DNA of 64,000 nucleotides, taken from positions 1 through 64,000 of the forward strand of contig NZ_WPHG01000003.1 of assembly GCF_009742725.1 (NCBI RefSeq), given 5' to 3'. The notes beneath the pieces were generated by a model, which was given only the letters and a program-made list of their open reading frames with translations, was not told where the DNA came from and ran no database searches. Position numbers and translations under genes: made by a program. This DNA comes from Nitratireductor arenosus (lineage in GTDB: Bacteria > Pseudomonadota > Alphaproteobacteria > Rhizobiales > Rhizobiaceae). Position 1 is the first letter of the stretch. Every line of letters starts with the position of its first letter. Positions 51,474 to 60,756 of this stretch are shown here, in pieces.

Positions 51474-53153
51474 GTGCTGGCCAAGGCGATGAGGCGAGCC
51501 GTCGAGCGGCCGATGCTGGTGCTGACGCCGATCCTCGCGCTCCAGACCCTGCCCACCCTGTGGGCGAAAGAGGTTTGGTTTCCCGACGAGCCACGCCATG
51601 CCGCCGCCTTCATGCAGATGATGGAAAACGGCCACTGGCTGGTGCTTCACGTCGGCCAGATACCCTATCCCGACAAGCCGCCGCTCTATTTCTGGATGCT
51701 GGCCGGGCTGAGCTGGCTATTCGACAGTCGCGACCCGGCCCTGTTCCAGTTCGCCGCCGCGCTGTCGGCGCTTTTTTTCCTCACCGCGACGGTTCATGCC
51801 GCGCGGGCCTTTTGCCTGCCGCGCAGCGTCCCGCTGCTGGCTGGGCTCGTGCTCCTGACGGATCATTTCTTTATCGAGCGTGCGCATTTCCCGCGCATGG
51901 ACCTGTTGTTTTGCACCTTCATCCTGTTGAGCCATGTCTTTTTCTACCGCGCGGCGACGGGACCGCGGGACCTCACGCCGCGCGCGGCGATGCTCGCCTT
52001 CGCCATGGCCGGCCTGGCGACGCTGACGAAGGGACCTATCGGGATCCTGCTGCCGCTGGCGGGCCTCGTTCTGTTTCTCGCCCGCGAACGCCGGCTCGCC
52101 GCGCTGCTCGACCGTGGCTACGGGGCGGGCCTAGCCGTCTACGCCGCCATGATGGCAACCTATCTGGCCGGTGTCGTCGCCGTCGAAGGTTTGGGCTTCC
52201 TGCACGCCATTCTCGTCGAGCAAACGCTTGCGCGCGCGCTCGATACCTGGATCGCGGCCGAGCCGTTTTATTTTTATCTGCGTCGGCTGCCGGAATTCTG
52301 GCTGCCCTGGACGGTGCTGCTGTTTTTCCTGCCCTGGCGCCGGCTGGGCGAAAGCGCGTTTTGGCGTACGCTGTGGGGTGCGCCGCAAAAAAGCGGCGAA
52401 CACAAGGGCCGCGCCTATCTCTGGATCACGGCCCTCGGCAGCCTGGCGATCATATCGAGCTTCGACTACAAAGTCCGCTTCCTGGTGCTGACCTTCTACC
52501 CGCAGACGGCGATGCTGATCGCGTTGTTTTTGGCCGAGCTTCCCCGCTCCAGGCGCGTGGCCGTGTTTTCGGTCGTGCTCGGCTTCCTGGCGGTGCTTGT
52601 CACCGCCCTGCCGGCCTTGCCGCAGGCGCTGCCGTGGCCGGAGCGGATCAAGGGCGAATGGATGATCTTTGCCACCGGACTGGTGGCGCTGGCGTTACTC
52701 GTTATGCTGCGTCGTCGGCCCCCGATTATCTTCGTAGGCAGCCTGGCGACCGGGCTGGCGCTGGTGTTTCTGCCCTATTACCTACTGACCATCCGGGGCT
52801 TGAACGATACAATGTCGCCGCGCGTGCAAGGCGAGATCATGGGCCGGCACGCCGATGCCGGTTATGCGCTCTATTATTACGATCCGCCCTTCAGCGAAGG
52901 CATGTTCGATTATTATGCCGGCCGCGCCGTACCGAACATCTGGGGCACAAAGGCGTTGGCCGCCGCCGTGGCCGGCAAGTCCTGCGGCGTTGTCGCCATG
53001 CGCGATCGCTACTGGCGCTCCTGGGACAACCGGCCCGAGGGCATGGAACTGATCGACGAGCGCATTCTCGACCGGCGCACGATCATGCTGTTGCGTTGGC
53101 GGCGCGGAGCGGACGGGGAAAAACCCTGCACTGTCCCGGCGGCGGCGTCGTGA
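51474..53153 (+). CDS. Glycosyltransferase family 39 (ArnT/PMT-like) membrane protein
   Basis: A 559-residue polytopic membrane glycosyltransferase. The GT39/ArnT signature is present near the start: VWFPDEPRHAAAFMQMM, with the acidic catalytic pair, then IPYPDKPPLYFWM. About 11 hydrophobic segments follow and a soluble C-terminal domain (YYYDPPFSEGMFDYYAG). It would use a polyprenyl-linked sugar to modify lipid A or another envelope glycan. Start GTG 51474 has GGGAGAGG upstream; an in-frame ATG at 51489 is an alternative. Its last codon overlaps the next gene's GTG. Confidence 0.82.
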   Translation: MLAKAMRRAVERPMLVLTPILALQTLPTLWAKEVWFPDEPRHAAAFMQMMENGHWLVLHVGQIPYPDKPPLYFWMLAGLSWLFDSRDPALFQFAAALSALFFLTATVHAARAFCLPRSVPLLAGLVLLTDHFFIERAHFPRMDLLFCTFILLSHVFFYRAATGPRDLTPRAAMLAFAMAGLATLTKGPIGILLPLAGLVLFLARERRLAALLDRGYGAGLAVYAAMMATYLAGVVAVEGLGFLHAILVEQTLARALDTWIAAEPFYFYLRRLPEFWLPWTVLLFFLPWRRLGESAFWRTLWGAPQKSGEHKGRAYLWITALGSLAIISSFDYKVRFLVLTFYPQTAMLIALFLAELPRSRRVAVFSVVLGFLAVLVTALPALPQALPWPERIKGEWMIFATGLVALALLVMLRRRPPIIFVGSLATGLALVFLPYYLLTIRGLNDTMSPRVQGEIMGRHADAGYALYYYDPPFSEGMFDYYAGRAVPNIWGTKALAAAVAGKSCGVVAMRDRYWRSWDNRPEGMELIDERILDRRTIMLLRWRRGADGEKPCTVPAAAS

Positions 53154-53965
53154 CGGCGGCACGAGACCCGTTCCGGCGCACGGTGGCGAGCACGCTCGCA
53201 GACCTCAACAGCCTCTTTGGCATCGACCCGGCCCCGTCGCCGTTGGCCACGCCGGAGGCGGCCGCGAAGGTCCGCGTCTTCGTCAGCCTGACGACCATCC
53301 CGCCGCGCATCGGTGGGCTCGGCCGCTGCCTCGATTCCCTTCTGGCGCAGTCGCATCCGCCCGAGCGCATCTTCGTCAACGTGCCACGCGACTATCGTCG
53401 CTTCGGCAGGTTGGACGCGGTTCCAGCCTGGCTCGGCGATCGCGATGAGCGCATCGAGGTCGTCCGCTGCGAGCACGACCACGGTCCGGCGACCAAGTTT
53501 CTCGGCGCGCTCGATCGCGTGCCGCGCACGCCCGACGCGCTGATGGTGGTCGTCGACGACGACGTCGCCTACCGCGATTACATGGTGTCGACATTCGCAC
53601 GCGCCCATGCCGCCGATCCGCACCGCGCCCATTCCTTCTTCACATTCCGCTATCGCGGCGTCACCGTTGGCCAGGGGGTCGACGGCATCGCGCTACCGGC
53701 GGCGGCGCTCGACGGCATTGCGGATTTCTGGGCCCGGATCGCCAATGACGAGGACGCCTTCTTGGTCGACGATCTGTGGCTGTCCTACTATCTGCAGCGC
53801 GCCGGGCGCCCCGTCATCAGCCTGGCGCGCCAACGGCCGGATCGCGAGCCGGTCTACACGATCTACAACGATGCCGGTTCCTTGCTCGGCCTGACCGGCG
53901 CGAACCGGCGCTGGAAGGCGATGGCCGGCGCACGGCGCGCGCTGCGAGCGGCCTTCGGCGCCTGA
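53150..53965 (+). CDS. Glycosyltransferase-like protein (GT2-type)
   Basis: A 271-residue protein from GTG 53150. It has a GT-A type core: VFVSLTTIPPRIGGLGRCLDSLL, the DDD motif in MVVVDDDVAYRDYM, and a later acidic DDLWLSYYLQRAG. It shares these with small eukaryote-like and bacterial glycosyltransferases that act on envelope glycans. GTGA overlap with the GT39 gene suggests they act on the same glycan. Confidence 0.7.
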   Translation: MTAARDPFRRTVASTLADLNSLFGIDPAPSPLATPEAAAKVRVFVSLTTIPPRIGGLGRCLDSLLAQSHPPERIFVNVPRDYRRFGRLDAVPAWLGDRDERIEVVRCEHDHGPATKFLGALDRVPRTPDALMVVVDDDVAYRDYMVSTFARAHAADPHRAHSFFTFRYRGVTVGQGVDGIALPAAALDGIADFWARIANDEDAFLVDDLWLSYYLQRAGRPVISLARQRPDREPVYTIYNDAGSLLGLTGANRRWKAMAGARRALRAAFGA

Positions 53966-54063
53966 GAACGGGCTTGCGGTCCGGCCGCGACCGGCGTTTG
54001 ATAGTTACATTTTCGATGGTTACAAACGCAACGACTTGACCGCAACGCCGCAAGGAGGCGCGA

Positions 54064-55377
54064 TTGGCCTTTTCCTACATGCCGGGCTTCGGCAACGATT
54101 TCGAGACCGAATCGCTTCCCGGCGCGCTGCCGCAGGGCATGAACTCGCCGCAACGGCCCGCCTACGGGCTTTACGCCGAGCAACTTTCGGGCTCGCCCTT
54201 CACCGCGCCGCGCGGCACCAACGAACGATCCTGGCTCTACCGCATCCGGCCGAGTGTCCGGCATACCGCGCGCTTTTCCGCCTTCGCGCAGCCGCACTGG
54301 AAAAGCGCGCCCAATGTCGACGATCACCAGCTGGCGCTCGGGCAGTTGCGCTGGGACCCGGTGCCGATACCGACAGTCGAAACCGATTTCGTCGCCGGCA
54401 TCCGCACCGTGACCACGGCCGGCGACGTGCTGACACAGGTCGGCATGGCCGCGCATGTCTATGTCGCCAATGTCGACATGGTCGACGATCATCTCTTCAA
54501 CGCCGACGGCGAACTGCTTGTCGTGCCGCAACAAGGCGGCCTGCGCTTCGTCACCGAGATGGGCGTGATCGAGGTTGCGCCCGGCGAAATCTGCGTGCTG
54601 CCGCGCGGCCTGGTGTTCAAGGTCGAGCTGATCGACGGTCCGGCGCGCGGCTATCTGTGCGAGAATTACGGCGCCAAATTCACCCTGCCCGACCGGGGGC
54701 CGATCGGCGCCAATTGCCTGGCCAATCCGCGCGATTTCAAGACGCCCGTCGCCTGGTTCGAGGAAAAGGACATGCCGTGCCGGCTGATCGTCAAATGGTG
54801 CGGCCGCTTCCATGTCACCGAGATCGGCCATTCGCCGCTCGACGTGGTCGCCTGGCACGGCAACTACGCGCCCTACAAATACGATCTGTCGACCTTCTCG
54901 CCGGTGGGTGCGATCCTGTTCGACCATCCCGACCCGTCGATCTTCACCGTTTTGACCGCGCCGTCGGGCGAGGACGGCACGGCCAATATCGATTTCGTCA
55001 TCTTCCCGCCGCGCTGGCTGGTGGCCGAAAACACGTTTCGCCCCCCCTGGTACCACCGCAACATCATGAGCGAGTTTATGGGCCTGATCCGGGGCCAGTA
55101 CGACGCCAAGGAAGAGGGTTTCGTGCCCGGCGGCATGAGCCTGCACAACATGATGCTCGCCCATGGGCCCGACGCGACCGGTTTTGAAAAGGCCTCGCGC
55201 GCCGATTTGAAGCCGGTCAAGCTCGACGACACCATGGCCTTCATGTTCGAGACCCGCTTTCCGCAGATGCTGACGCGTTTCGCCGCCGAGCTCGAGACCT
55301 TGCAGGACAACTATATCGATTGCTGGCGCGACCTGAAAAAGCGCTTCAACGGCACCAGGGAAGGCGATTGGAGCTGA
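54064..55377 (+). CDS. hmgA: Homogentisate 1,2-dioxygenase
   Basis: A 437-residue enzyme matching HmgA end to end: [76 protein letters not shown]. It opens homogentisate, from tyrosine or phenylalanine, to maleylacetoacetate using Fe(II). Start is TTG 54064 with GGAGG upstream. It begins a co-directional cluster with an MBL protein, a DinB protein, a FAD monooxygenase and DUF2783. Confidence 0.95.
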   Translation: MAFSYMPGFGNDFETESLPGALPQGMNSPQRPAYGLYAEQLSGSPFTAPRGTNERSWLYRIRPSVRHTARFSAFAQPHWKSAPNVDDHQLALGQLRWDPVPIPTVETDFVAGIRTVTTAGDVLTQVGMAAHVYVANVDMVDDHLFNADGELLVVPQQGGLRFVTEMGVIEVAPGEICVLPRGLVFKVELIDGPARGYLCENYGAKFTLPDRGPIGANCLANPRDFKTPVAWFEEKDMPCRLIVKWCGRFHVTEIGHSPLDVVAWHGNYAPYKYDLSTFSPVGAILFDHPDPSIFTVLTAPSGEDGTANIDFVIFPPRWLVAENTFRPPWYHRNIMSEFMGLIRGQYDAKEEGFVPGGMSLHNMMLAHGPDATGFEKASRADLKPVKLDDTMAFMFETRFPQMLTRFAAELETLQDNYIDCWRDLKKRFNGTREGDWS

Positions 55378-55431
55378 TCTCCGGCGCCGGCCATCAGGCG
55401 AACTTGAACCGATAGACGGGGACACCCATCC

Positions 55432-56382
55432 ATGACCAAATCCTTCGCCTCCGCCGGCGACCTGGCCGAAAAGAAGATCTCCTTCACCGAGATCGGCCGC
55501 GATCTGTGGGCTTTCACCGCCGAGGGCGATCCCAATACCGGCGTCATCATCGGCGACGATTGCGTGATGATCGTCGACGCCCAGGCCACGCCGCGTCTCG
55601 CCAACAAGGTGATCGAGAAGGTGCGCTCGGTCACCGACAAGCCGATCAAATATGTCGTGCTGACCCATTATCACGCTGTGCGCGTGCTCGGCGCTTCGGC
55701 CTATGGCGCGTCGGAGACGATCATGTCCGACACGGCGCGGGCGATGGTGGTCGAACGCGGCCAGGAGGACTGGGAGTCCGAGTTCGGCCGCTTCCCGCGC
55801 CTGTTCGAGGGGCATGAATCGATTCCGGGCCTGACCTGGCCGAGCCTGACCTTCTCCAGGAGCGCGACCTTCTTCCTTGGCAAGCGCCGGGTCGATCTGC
55901 GCTTCCTCGGCCGCGCCCACACCGCCGGCGACATCGTGGCGTTCGTGCCGGACGCCAATGTCATGTTCACCGGCGACATCGTTGAATATCACTCCGCCTG
56001 CTATTGCGGCGACGGCCATTTCGGCGACTGGCCGGCGACGCTGGAGGCGATCCGGGCCTATCGCCTCGACGCGATTGCGCCAGGGCGCGGCGACGCGCTG
56101 GTCGGCGAGAAGATGGTCAACGCCGCGCTCGACAACACCGCCGATTTCGTCACCTCGACCTTCCGGCCGATCATGCGCATCGCCCAGGGCGGCGGTTCCT
56201 TGAAACAGGCATGGGACGCCTGTCGTGCCGCCTGCGACCCGAAATTCGCCGATTACGCGATCTACGAACATTGCCTGCCGTTCAACGTGGCGCGCGCCTA
56301 TGACGAGGCGCTCGGCATCGACACGCCGCGCATCTGGACGGCCGAACGCGACCGCGAGATGTGGGCAAGGCTGCAGGGATGA
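55432..56382 (+). CDS. MBL-fold hydrolase with altered metal site
   Basis: A 316-residue metallo-beta-lactamase-fold protein. The first motif is THYHAVRVLG instead of HxHxDH, so the Asp-His pair of the second metal site is replaced. RAHTAGD and TGD give the next His and Asp. The last motif is APGRGDAL in place of PGHG. It may therefore bind only one metal, or be a lyase-like or non-hydrolytic member. Its position between hmgA and the DinB gene suggests it acts on a homogentisate-pathway intermediate; unproven. Confidence 0.8.
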   Translation: MTKSFASAGDLAEKKISFTEIGRDLWAFTAEGDPNTGVIIGDDCVMIVDAQATPRLANKVIEKVRSVTDKPIKYVVLTHYHAVRVLGASAYGASETIMSDTARAMVVERGQEDWESEFGRFPRLFEGHESIPGLTWPSLTFSRSATFFLGKRRVDLRFLGRAHTAGDIVAFVPDANVMFTGDIVEYHSACYCGDGHFGDWPATLEAIRAYRLDAIAPGRGDALVGEKMVNAALDNTADFVTSTFRPIMRIAQGGGSLKQAWDACRAACDPKFADYAIYEHCLPFNVARAYDEALGIDTPRIWTAERDREMWARLQG

Positions 56383-56432
56383 AGACGGCCGACGCCGACA
56401 GCGACGCGAAATCCGGCGAGCAAGGAGCCGCA

Positions 56433-56945
56433 ATGCAGCCCTATCGCCTGATGGCGCTGAACAATGCCTGGGCCAATGCGCGGCTATACGGCGCGCTGCG
56501 CGACCTGTCGGCCGCGGCCTTCACCGCCGCGCGTCCGGGGTTTTTCCCGTCGCTGGCCGCAACGCTCAACCATATCCACGAGGTCGATCTTTATTACCTC
56601 GACGCGCTCGAGCGTGGCGGCGCCGGGCGCGCGGTCTACGACCGGCCCGAGATCGACGATCCGGCCGCGCTCGGTGCCCTGCAGGCCGAGGCCGATCTGC
56701 GTCTGGCGCGGTTTTGCCAGGCGCTCGACCCGGCCGCGCTCGCCGAGACGCGGGTGACGGCGCGCGCGGACGGCGCGGTGACGGAACGGGTCGACGCGCT
56801 GCTGCTGCATCTTTTCCAGCACCAGATCCACCATCGCGGCCAGGCGCATGTGCAAGTGCAGCATGCCGGGATCGCACCGCCGCAGCTCGACGAATTCTAT
56901 CTCGATTACGACCGCCATCCCACGGCCGCGCCCTATCACCGATAG
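56433..56945 (+). CDS. DinB-family protein
   Basis: A 170-residue four-helix DinB-like protein from ATG 56433, which has AAGGAG 5-7 bases upstream; an in-frame ATG at 56379 overlaps the previous stop and is the alternative. Metal-binding histidines are in TLNHIHEVDLYYLDAL and HQIHHRGQAHVQ. DinB-superfamily enzymes include thiol-dependent isomerases such as maleylpyruvate isomerase. In this operon it could replace the usual glutathione-dependent maleylacetoacetate isomerase, an inference from context only. Confidence 0.78.
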   Translation: MQPYRLMALNNAWANARLYGALRDLSAAAFTAARPGFFPSLAATLNHIHEVDLYYLDALERGGAGRAVYDRPEIDDPAALGALQAEADLRLARFCQALDPAALAETRVTARADGAVTERVDALLLHLFQHQIHHRGQAHVQVQHAGIAPPQLDEFYLDYDRHPTAAPYHR

Positions 56946-56994
56946 CGCGTGAGGCAGGGGCCGGGGTCGGGTCGACGGGAGGACGACCAGCATC

Positions 56995-58608
56995 ATGAAC
57001 CGAATCTTCGAAACCCCGCTTTATGCCTATCGGCGCTCGCCCGATCAGGACGCAGCCACGCCCGCGCGCCGTCCGGTCGTCGTGGTCGGTGCGGGGCCGG
57101 TCGGGCTTGCCGCGGCGATCGACCTGGCGCTGAACGACGTGCCCGTCGTCGTGCTCGACGACAACGACAAGGTGTCGTTCGGCTCGCGCGCGATCTGCTT
57201 TGCCAAGCGACCGCTGGAAATCCTCGACCGGCTGGGTTGCGGGGCGCCGATGGTTGAAAAGGGCGTCACCTGGAATCTCGGCAAGGTCTATTTCGGCCAG
57301 CGCCGGGTCTACGGGTTCAACCTGTTGCCGGAGGCGGGCCACAAGCGGCCGGCCTTCATCAACCTGCAGCAATATCATTTCGAAAAATATCTGGTAGACC
57401 GGGTCCGCGAGCTCGAGGCCGAGGGCAGGCCGATCGAGATCCGGGGTCGAAACCGGGTGACGGCGGTGGAGACCGGCGCGGACGGGGTGCGGCTTGAGGT
57501 TGAAACCCCCGATGGGCCGTACCGGCTCGAGGCGGACTGGCTAGTCGCCTGCGACGGCGCCGGCTCGCCGGTGCGCGCCATGATGGGGCTCGATTTCGTC
57601 GGCCGCGTGTTCGAAGACAATTTCCTGATCGCCGACGTGCGCATGGAGGCCGATTTTCCCACCGAGCGCTGGTTCTGGTTCGACCCGCCCTTCAACAAGG
57701 GCCAGTCCGCGCTGCTGCACAAGCAGCCCGACGGGATCTGGCGGATCGACCTGCAACTGGGCTGGGACATCGACAAGGAACGCGAGAAGAAGCCGGAAAA
57801 CGTCATTCCGCGGCTGAAGGCGATGCTCGGCGAGGACGCGCGCTTCGAACTGGAATGGGTGTCGGTCTACACCTTCCAGTGCCGGCGCATGGAGCGCTTC
57901 CGGCACGGACGGGTGGTGTTTGCCGGCGACGCGGCGCACCAGGTTTCGCCGTTCGGCGCGCGCGGCGCCAATTCGGGCCTGCAGGACACCGACAATCTGG
58001 TCTGGAAGCTGAAACTGGTTCTCGACGGGTTGGCGCCCGAAAGCCTGCTCGACAGCTACGATGAAGAGCGCCTCCATGGCGCCGACGAGAATATCTGCAA
58101 CTCGACCCGGTCGACCGATTTCATCACGCCGAAATCCGAAACCAGCCGGCTGTTTCGCGACGCGGTTCTCGATCTGTCGGAAAGCTTCGCGTTCGCCCGG
58201 CCGCTGGTCAATTCGGGCAGGCTGTCGGTGCCGTGCACCTATGACGGGTCGCCGCTCAACGGGCCCGACGCCGACGACATGCCTGCGCGGACACGGCCCG
58301 GCTCGCCGGCAGCCGACGCGCCGGTGGCCGGCGGCTGGCTGCTCGACCGGCTGGGCGGCGGCTTCCAGCTTCTGACAATCGATCGCGACGCGCCCGACCG
58401 GCTCGACGTCGACGGCGTCGAGATCGCACGGGTCGCGCTGGCGTCGGATGACGACCCGTCCGGGGGGCTTGCCGAGCGTTATCTCGGCGCGGCGTCGGGT
58501 GCGGTCTATCTGATGCGGCCCGACCAGCACGTGGCCGCGCGCTGGCTGGCCTTTGACGAAGAGGCCGTGCGCGCGGCTCTCAGGCGCGCGGTAGGGCGGG
58601 AGACATGA
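56995..58608 (+). CDS. FAD-dependent aromatic monooxygenase
   Basis: A 537-residue flavoprotein hydroxylase of the PheA/TfdB/MhpA branch. It has an N-terminal GxGxxG (VVVVGAGPVGLAAAIDLAL), a middle DG motif (WLVACDGAGSPVRAMMG) and a FAD-ribityl GD motif (GRVVFAGDAAHQVSPFGARG). A thioredoxin-fold C-terminal domain follows. Such enzymes hydroxylate phenolics; making homogentisate from 3-hydroxyphenylacetate is one possibility that fits hmgA. Its stop overlaps the DUF2783 start. Confidence 0.85.
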   Translation: MNRIFETPLYAYRRSPDQDAATPARRPVVVVGAGPVGLAAAIDLALNDVPVVVLDDNDKVSFGSRAICFAKRPLEILDRLGCGAPMVEKGVTWNLGKVYFGQRRVYGFNLLPEAGHKRPAFINLQQYHFEKYLVDRVRELEAEGRPIEIRGRNRVTAVETGADGVRLEVETPDGPYRLEADWLVACDGAGSPVRAMMGLDFVGRVFEDNFLIADVRMEADFPTERWFWFDPPFNKGQSALLHKQPDGIWRIDLQLGWDIDKEREKKPENVIPRLKAMLGEDARFELEWVSVYTFQCRRMERFRHGRVVFAGDAAHQVSPFGARGANSGLQDTDNLVWKLKLVLDGLAPESLLDSYDEERLHGADENICNSTRSTDFITPKSETSRLFRDAVLDLSESFAFARPLVNSGRLSVPCTYDGSPLNGPDADDMPARTRPGSPAADAPVAGGWLLDRLGGGFQLLTIDRDAPDRLDVDGVEIARVALASDDDPSGGLAERYLGAASGAVYLMRPDQHVAARWLAFDEEAVRAALRRAVGRET

Positions 58609-58808
58609 CGATGGCGAAACTCGTTACACAGCCCAACATTGCCGGTCCGGACGATTTTTATGCCGAGTTGCTGGCGCTGCATGACGGGCGCGACAAGGCC
58701 GAAAGCGACGCCATCAACGCGCGACTGATCCTGTTGCTGGCCAACCATATCGGCGATCGGAACGTGCTACACGAAGCGTTCGAGGCGGCGGCCGGCGACA
58801 AAAAATAA
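58605..58808 (+). CDS. DUF2783 protein
   Basis: A 67-residue protein matching DUF2783 (PDDFYAELLALHDG, AINARLILLLANHIGD). DUF2783 genes usually follow FAD-dependent aromatic monooxygenases and may be a small partner. The start overlaps the monooxygenase stop by 4 bases. Function unknown. Confidence 0.85.
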   Translation: MTMAKLVTQPNIAGPDDFYAELLALHDGRDKAESDAINARLILLLANHIGDRNVLHEAFEAAAGDKK

Positions 58809-58831
58809 GCCGGCTACAGTTCGTAGCGCTG

Positions 58832-59467
58832 TTATGTCGACGAAGGCTCCGGCGGCTCGAACGGGCGCGTGCACACCACCAGCATGCGTGCCCCGTCGGG
58901 CCCGGCGGCGGCGTAAAGATGGCCGCGGCCCGAATCGAAATAGGCGCTCTCGCCGGTGGCCAGCGTGACGGGCTCCAGATCCTGGAAATGAATGGTCACG
59001 CTGCCCTCGATGACGAAGGCGAACTCCTCGCCGTCATGGCTGATGAAGCGGTCGAAGCGCATCGTCTCCAGCGGCCGCAACGTGCCCAGCATCGGCGTCA
59101 TGCCCTTGTGCCACAGATCGGGAAACAGCATCTCGTAGGAATAGTTTTCCGTCTCGTGCAGGCGGAACTCACCGACACGCGACACCGCGACCTCGCCGGG
59201 GCGGAAGCGTTCGCCGTGTTCGGAAAACAGCGCCGACACGTCGACGCCGAGACCGTCGGCGAGCTGGCTGAAGCGATCATAGGTCAGCGCCATCAGGCCG
59301 CGCTCGACCTTCGATACGGTCGAGACGGCGAGCCGCGAACGTTTCGCCACCTCGGCCAGCGTCAGGCCGCGCTCGTGACGGATCTCGCGCAGCCGCTCGC
59401 CCATTCTGACCCGGCGGTCGGCCGGTTCGGTCAGTTTCAGGGCGCGTCGGTCTGTGGGTTTGTCCAT
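58832..59467 (-). CDS. XRE-cupin transcriptional regulator (PuuR/SutR-like)
   Basis: A 211-residue regulator. N-terminal XRE helix-turn-helix (RLREIRHERGLTLAEVAKRSRLAVSTVSKVERG, cited in part) and C-terminal cupin (ETMRFDRFISHDGEEFAFVIEG, then ESAYFDSGRGHLYAA). XRE-cupin proteins sense small metabolites and bind short palindromes. Such palindromes occur in the intergenic gap at 59507-59543. It likely controls the divergent FAD oxidoreductase-TRAP operon and itself. Confidence 0.88.
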   Translation of the reverse strand: MDKPTDRRALKLTEPADRRVRMGERLREIRHERGLTLAEVAKRSRLAVSTVSKVERGLMALTYDRFSQLADGLGVDVSALFSEHGERFRPGEVAVSRVGEFRLHETENYSYEMLFPDLWHKGMTPMLGTLRPLETMRFDRFISHDGEEFAFVIEGSVTIHFQDLEPVTLATGESAYFDSGRGHLYAAAGPDGARMLVVCTRPFEPPEPSST

Positions 59468-59506
59468 CGGCGAAGTTTACGCGCGGCGCAGTGCGGCGTC
59501 CACAGA

Positions 59507-59543
59507 TTTTCCGATAGGAAAATATCGATTTTCTTATCGGAAA
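59507..59543. promoter_or_regulatory. Twin operator for the XRE-cupin regulator
   Basis: Site 1 TTTTCCGATAGGAAAA (59507-59522) is a perfect palindrome in its outer arms. Site 2 TTTTCTTATCGGAAA (59529-59543) is a close copy. The two also form one larger inverted arrangement. The spacing and TTTCC-N4-GGAAA form fit XRE-cupin operators. It lies between divergent promoters; TTGACA at 59559-59564 could be a -35. Confidence 0.6.
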
Positions 59544-59610
59544 TTTCTTGCTACGGTTTTGACATTCGTCGGGCGACAGCCCGGGAGAGAGCTTTTGGGA
59601 GGAGGCTTGC

Positions 59611-60756
59611 GTGGCGGAGCGTTTGCCGCAAGACGTCGACATTGCCGTCATCGGCGCGGGCATTGCCGGCGCCTCGGTGGCGGCCGAACTGGCGGCAAGC
59701 GCGCGCGTGGCCTTGCTCGAGCGCGAGGCCCAGCCCGGTTATCACACCACCGGCCGCTCGGCGGCGTTGTTTTCGACGATTTACGGTCCCGCCCCGATCC
59801 GCGCCCTGTCGCGCGCCTCGGCCGGCTTCTTCGACGCGCCGCCGGACGGTTTCGCCGCCGGGCCGTTGCTGTCGCCGCGCGGCGTGATCATGATCGCCCG
59901 TCAGGACCAGCTTGGTTCCGTCGAGGCGATGTTGGCCGACCTGGCGCAAGGCAGCGCGGTCGCGCGGCTCGACGCTGCCGCGATCGCGGCGATGGTGCCG
60001 CTGCTGCGCCCCGGCTATGCCGTGGCCGCCGTGCACGAACCGGGCGCGCGCGACATCGACGTTGATGCGCTGCATCAGGGATATCTGCGCCGCTTTCGCG
60101 ATCTCGGCGGTCGGCTCGTGACCGACGGCGGCGTTGACGCGCTGGCGCATGACGGCCGGGGCTGGCGCATCGACACTGCTCGCGGCGCCATCCGCGCCGG
60201 CACCGTGGTCAACGCCGCCGGCGCCTGGGCGGACGAGATCGCCGTGCTGGCAGGCGCGACCCCGGTCGGGCTGGTGCCCAAGCGCCGCACCGCGATGATC
60301 GTTTCGGCCCCGGAAGGAGTACCGGTGTCCGGCTATCCAACTGTCGTCGATATCGACGAAGAATTCTATCTGAAGCCGGAATCCGGCCGCCTGCTGATTT
60401 CGCCGGCCGACGAGGCGCCGTCGCCGCCCTGCGACGCCCAGCCGGAAGAAATCGATATCGCGATCTGTGTCGACCGGATCGAGCGGGCCTTCGACCTCAA
60501 GGTGACGCGCATCGACAACAAATGGGCTGGCCTGCGCAGTTTCGTCGCCGACAAGGTGCCCGTCGTGGGTTACGACCCGTCGGTGCCCGGCTTCTTCTGG
60601 CTGGCCGGGCAGGGCGGCTACGGCATCCAGTCCGCGCCGGCGCTGGCGCGCTGCGCGGCGGCGCTGGTGCTGCGCAACGACCCGCCGGCAGACATTGTCG
60701 ACCACGGTCTCGATGTTCGCGCCCTTCGGCCCGAACGCCCGGCATGCCGCCGATGA
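59611..60756 (+). CDS. FAD-dependent amino-acid oxidoreductase (DAO family)
   Basis: A 381-residue FAD enzyme of the D-amino-acid oxidase/glycine oxidase family. The dinucleotide motif is IAVIGAGIAGASVAAEL; GAWADEIAVLAG and the C-terminal GFFWLAGQGGYGIQSAPA are family features. It oxidises amines such as D-amino or N-methyl amino acids. The start is GTG 59611 with GGGAGGAGG upstream. It overlaps the TRAP large-permease start by 4 bases, so the permease imports its substrate. Confidence 0.88.
   Translation: MAERLPQDVDIAVIGAGIAGASVAAELAASARVALLEREAQPGYHTTGRSAALFSTIYGPAPIRALSRASAGFFDAPPDGFAAGPLLSPRGVIMIARQDQLGSVEAMLADLAQGSAVARLDAAAIAAMVPLLRPGYAVAAVHEPGARDIDVDALHQGYLRRFRDLGGRLVTDGGVDALAHDGRGWRIDTARGAIRAGTVVNAAGAWADEIAVLAGATPVGLVPKRRTAMIVSAPEGVPVSGYPTVVDIDEEFYLKPESGRLLISPADEAPSPPCDAQPEEIDIAICVDRIERAFDLKVTRIDNKWAGLRSFVADKVPVVGYDPSVPGFFWLAGQGGYGIQSAPALARCAAALVLRNDPPADIVDHGLDVRALRPERPACRR

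Noticed and set aside
53863-56433. Very long minus-strand frame opposite hmgA and the MBL gene
   Set aside because: Antisense shadow; hmgA and MBL motifs are unambiguous on the plus strand.
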